Assembly: GCA_050699035.1 (NCBI GenBank)
Contig: JBOHDE010000156.1
Span: forward strand, 1 to 9,534
Origin: WHTB01 sp050699035
GTDB taxonomy: Bacteria; Actinomycetota; Actinomycetes; Propionibacteriales; Nocardioidaceae
Direction: 5' to 3'
Length of the DNA stretch: 9,534 bases
Under the pieces are notes generated by a model that was not told where the DNA came from, made no database searches, and was given only the letters and a program-made list of their open reading frames with translations. How positions within the stretch are numbered: the stretch's first letter is position 1; each line of letters starts with the position of its first letter. Shown piece after piece: positions 7,191-9,534 of the stretch. The position numbers and the translations under genes were made by a program.

Positions 7191-7207
7191 TCGCCGCACG
7201 TCACAGC

Positions 7208-7245
7208 CGAAGCGGGCCGGTCCTGACCAGGATCGGTCCGCTTCG
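7208..7245 (+). terminator. Strong intrinsic terminator after phoH
   Basis: CGAAGCGGGCCGGTCCT (7208-7224) pairs with AGGATCGGTCCGCTTCG (7229-7245), giving a 17-bp stem with two G-U wobbles and a GACC tetraloop. It starts 18 nt after the phoH stop. No T-run follows (TCGTCGTG), which is the common I-shaped form in high-GC actinobacteria. It isolates phoH from the ABC importer operon. Confidence 0.85.
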
Positions 7246-7350
7246 TCGTGCGTGGGGTCTTGCGCGATCTGGGATTAGGGACAGGATGAGACTCAGGTCA
7301 CCTACTCGAGGCCTCGGCGCGACCAGGACGGCACGAACTTGGAGGGCACG
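7246..7350 (+). promoter_or_regulatory. Promoter region of the sugar ABC operon
   Basis: Only 105 bp separate the phoH terminator from the solute-binding-protein start, so the operon promoter must be here. TTGCGC at 7260-7265 with AGGATG at 7283-7288 (17-bp spacing) is a weak match to -35/-10 elements. A 10-bp palindrome CGAGGCCTCG lies at 7307-7316, about 35 nt before the start codon, and could be an operator for a LacI-type repressor as is common for such operons; this is inference. GGAGGG at 7341-7346 is the ribosome binding site. Confidence 0.35.
7341..7346 (+). promoter_or_regulatory. Ribosome binding site fixing the solute-binding-protein start
   Basis: GGAGGG is four bases before the GTG at 7351. 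An in-frame TTG at 7339 overlaps this site and cannot be served by it, so the longer start is rejected. Confidence 0.85.
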
Positions 7351-8691
7351 GTGAAGCGACCAGCAGCGCTCAGTCCCCGCTTCGGACGCGGCGGATCCCC
7401 ACCGACCTGGCGCCGCGGCGTAGGACTCGCGGTCGCCGCCGTCCTCTGCTCGACGTTGCTCGCCGCCTGCGGCGACGACGGCGGCAAGCCGACGCTGACG
7501 TGGTACATCAACCCCGACCCCAACCCGCCCGAAGGTTTCGAGGGCGCGTTCGGCCAGGCCGGCATCGCCGAGCGCTGCAGCACCGACGAGTACGACATCG
7601 CGACCGAGCTGCTCCCGACCAGCGCGTCCGAGCAGCGCATCCAGCTACTGCGCAGGCTGTCGGCCGACGACCCGTCGATCGACCTGATGAGCCTCGACCC
7701 GGTGTTCACCGCCGAGTTCGCCGCCGCCGGCTACCTCGCCGAGATTCCTGACGACGCGCAGGGCGAGCTGACCGACGGAGTGCTCCAAGGCGCCATTGAC
7801 GGCGCCTCCTGGGAGGACAAGCTCGTGGTGGCACCGCTGTGGGCCAACACGCAGGTCCTGTGGTACCGCAAGTCGTTGGCCGACCAGGCGGGACTCGACA
7901 TGACCCAACCGGTCACCTGGGACCAGATCATCGACGCGGCTGTCGACAACGGCGCCACGGTCGGCGTCCAGGCCAACAAGTACGAGGGATACGTCGTCTG
8001 GCTCAACGCGCTCATCCAGGGCGCGGGTGGTGACATTGCCAGCGATACCGAACAAGGCAGCGACGCCACCATCGACATCGGCGGCGACGCCGGCGTGAAG
8101 GCCGCTGAGATCGTCCAGAAGCTGGCCGACTCGTCGGCTGCCCAGCCGGATCTGTCGGTGTCGAACGAGGGCACGGTGCTGGGTCCGTTGGCCTCCGACC
8201 AGGGCGGCTTCATGGTCAACTGGACCTTCGCGTACAACAACTACCGGGCCGATGAGGCGACCTTCGAGGACCTGGGCTACGCCCGGTACCCCGCCTCGGT
8301 CGAAGGCGAGGAGTCGGCGCCGCCGATCGGCGGGATCAACATCGGCATGGGCGCCTCGACCGATGAGCCCGAGATGGCACTCGAGGCGTTGACCTGCGTC
8401 ACCTCGGAGGAGAACCAAGTCGAGTATGCGATCGAGACGGCGAACATGCCGGCCCGAGAGGGTGCGTACGAGGACCCCGGACTGACGGAGCAGTTCCCGG
8501 AGGACCTGCTCACCCTGTTCCAGGACAGCATCGACTCCGCCGGACCGCGGCCCGCCTCGCCGTACTGGAGCACGATCGTCAACGCCACGCTCAGCGAGTG
8601 GCATCCGGCCAGCTCGGTCAGTCCAGAGTCGACGCCTGAGGACTCCGCCTCGTTCATCACCGAGGCCCTCCATGGCGAAGCACTTCTCTAG
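7351..8691 (+). CDS. lpqY: ABC sugar importer lipoprotein, LpqY-like (trehalose) solute-binding protein
   Basis: The product is 446 aa from the GTG at 7351. A basic N-region (to about 22), a hydrophobic core (23-36) and the lipobox LLAAC (Cys40) mark a lipoprotein anchored on the outer face of the membrane. The mature part is a cluster B/MalE-like carbohydrate-binding protein. It resembles, from memory, mycobacterial LpqY block by block: YDIATELLPTSASEQRIQLL (81-100), DLMSLDPVFTAEFAAAGY (111-128), APLWANTQVLWYR (161-173), VQANKYEGYVVWLNALIQGA (206-225), VNWTF (289-293), PIGGINIGM (325-333) and VSPESTPED (423-431). C76 and C349 could form a disulfide, as the equivalent cysteines may in LpqY. 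LpqY-SugABC recycles trehalose released outside the cell. Trehalose as substrate is inferred from similarity; another alpha-glucoside is possible. The permease gene follows after a 16-bp gap. Confidence 0.92.
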   Translation: MKRPAALSPRFGRGGSPPTWRRGVGLAVAAVLCSTLLAACGDDGGKPTLTWYINPDPNPPEGFEGAFGQAGIAERCSTDEYDIATELLPTSASEQRIQLLRRLSADDPSIDLMSLDPVFTAEFAAAGYLAEIPDDAQGELTDGVLQGAIDGASWEDKLVVAPLWANTQVLWYRKSLADQAGLDMTQPVTWDQIIDAAVDNGATVGVQANKYEGYVVWLNALIQGAGGDIASDTEQGSDATIDIGGDAGVKAAEIVQKLADSSAAQPDLSVSNEGTVLGPLASDQGGFMVNWTFAYNNYRADEATFEDLGYARYPASVEGEESAPPIGGINIGMGASTDEPEMALEALTCVTSEENQVEYAIETANMPAREGAYEDPGLTEQFPEDLLTLFQDSIDSAGPRPASPYWSTIVNATLSEWHPASSVSPESTPEDSASFITEALHGEALL

Positions 8692-8707
8692 AAGGGAGGC
8701 GTGAGAG

Positions 8708-9534
8708 ATGAGTACGACAACAGCCACACCTGTTACCACGGGCGGCACGGCGGCAGTGTCTGATCGCACTCGGGCCGAGAACCTGCTCGGCTGGAAGCTG
8801 GTCGCTCCGGCGGTGGTCATGATGCTTCTCGTCACGGCCTACCCGATGTTCAGGGCGCTGTACCTGTCCCTGTTCCAGTACCGGCTGACGGCTCCCGACG
8901 ACCGTGAGTTCGTCGGGCTGACCAACTACCTGACGGTGTTGACCGACTCGCTGTGGTGGCGGGACATCTGGAACACCGTCTTCATCATGGTCGTGACGGT
9001 CGCCGTCGAGCTGGTCATCGGTTTCGCGTTCGCGATGGTCATGCACCGCATCATCTTCGCCCGCGGGGTGATCCGGACGTCGATCCTGATCCCGTACGGC
9101 ATCATCACCGTGGTGTCGGCGTTCTCCTGGCAGTTCGCGTTCAGCCTCAACAACGGGTTCGTCAACGGGTGGTTGCCCTTTGTCGGCGCCGACTTCAACT
9201 GGTTCGGCAGTCATTGGCCGGCGATGTTCGCGATCTGTGTCTCCGAGATCTGGAAGACGACGCCGTTCATGTCGCTGTTGCTGCTCGCCGGTCTGTCGCA
9301 GGTCTCTGAGGACATGCTGGAGGCGGCCAAGGTCGACGGCGCCACCTGGTGGCAGCGGCTGTACAAGGTGATCCTGCCGAACATGCGCGCGGCGATCATG
9401 GTCGCCGTGCTGTTCCGGGCCCTGGACGCGTTCCGCATCTTCGACAACATCTTCGTGATGACCAGGGGCGCGCAAGACACCGAGTCCGCGTCATTCCTCA
9501 CCTACCGCCAGGTCATCGAGCAGTTCGAGCTCGG
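8708..9534 (+). CDS. sugA: ABC sugar importer permease, SugA-like (MalF family), 3' truncated by the window
   Basis: ATG at 8708 follows AAGGGAGG (8692-8699) by eight bases and lies 16 nt after the lpqY-like stop, so the two genes are one operon. The frame is open to the window end, with 275 codons visible of the usual 290-310. Hydrophobic segments lie at about residues 30-55, 88-112, 120-145, 171-198 and 226-248. The permease signature EAAKVDGATWWQRLYKVILP (205-224) is the EAA loop that docks on the ATPase. Blocks shared, from memory, with M. tuberculosis SugA are LVAPAVVMMLLVTAYP (31-46), AMVMHR (109-114), LIPYGIITVVSAFSW (127-141), WKTTPFMSLLLLAGL (182-196) and LFRALDAFRIFDNIFV (235-250). 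A second permease (SugB type) and possibly an ATPase (SugC type) are expected just outside. A hydrophilic Thr-rich N-terminal tail of about 20 residues precedes TM1. Confidence 0.93.
   Translation, partial: MSTTTATPVTTGGTAAVSDRTRAENLLGWKLVAPAVVMMLLVTAYPMFRALYLSLFQYRLTAPDDREFVGLTNYLTVLTDSLWWRDIWNTVFIMVVTVAVELVIGFAFAMVMHRIIFARGVIRTSILIPYGIITVVSAFSWQFAFSLNNGFVNGWLPFVGADFNWFGSHWPAMFAICVSEIWKTTPFMSLLLLAGLSQVSEDMLEAAKVDGATWWQRLYKVILPNMRAAIMVAVLFRALDAFRIFDNIFVMTRGAQDTESASFLTYRQVIEQFEL

Noticed and set aside
6054..7199. 381-codon minus-strand frame opposite phoH
   Set aside because: Shadow of the PIN-PhoH gene, whose Walker and PIN motifs are clear on the plus strand.
7645..8835. 396-codon minus-strand frame opposite the solute-binding protein
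   Set aside because: It spans the lpqY-sugA junction, is low in hydrophobic order and has no recognisable domain; both plus-strand genes are well supported.

Overview
The window is high-GC DNA (most third codon positions are G or C, with GTG starts and purine-rich Shine-Dalgarno sites). It carries gene families typical of Actinobacteria. The order DUF255 thioredoxin-like protein, then a convergent TrhA/hemolysin III gene, then a short-chain cis-prenyl transferase matches the Mycobacterium tuberculosis order Rv1084-Rv1085c-Rv1086, as I recall it. A PIN-PhoH fusion (Rv1095/PhoH2 type) and an LpqY-SugA type sugar importer fit the same phylum. A nocardioid or related actinobacterium is my best guess; the genus cannot be fixed from the sequence alone.

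Layout. 1-1851 (+): 3' nine-tenths of a DUF255/YyaL-type protein, whose start and catalytic CxxC lie just before the window. 1852-2577 (-): TrhA, an integral membrane protein of the PAQR superfamily, tail to tail with the previous gene with no spacer. 2578-2705: divergent promoter region with a small palindrome. 2706-3470 (+): cis-isoprenyl diphosphate synthase. 3471-4233: about 760 bp without an intact gene. It holds a perfect 20-bp inverted repeat overlapping a second 11-bp one, a 51-bp-period imperfect direct repeat, smaller palindromes, the relic of a short-chain dehydrogenase C-terminus, and a 38-bp palindromic operator candidate abutting the next ribosome binding site. 4234-5628 (+): 14-TM DHA2-type MFS exporter. 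5629-5864: structured leader of phoH with hairpins and a possible 12-codon upstream ORF. 5865-7190 (+): PIN-PhoH protein, closed by a 17-bp-stem terminator. 7351-8691 and 8708 to the window end (+): lipoprotein solute-binding protein and first permease of a carbohydrate ABC importer most like LpqY-SugA (trehalose recycling).

How the genes relate. The first three genes are a conserved actinobacterial neighbourhood without a proven shared pathway; the prenyl synthase feeds polyprenyl phosphate and cell-wall lipid carrier synthesis. The MFS gene, dehydrogenase relic and repeats look like an accessory insertion between that block and phoH. The last two genes are one operon that continues past the window.

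No unmistakably new system is visible. The points most worth testing are the phoH leader, where two GAGGAC copies compete for one GTCCTC around a tiny ORF, the repeat cluster after the prenyl synthase, and the large operator of the exporter whose regulator is not in the window.
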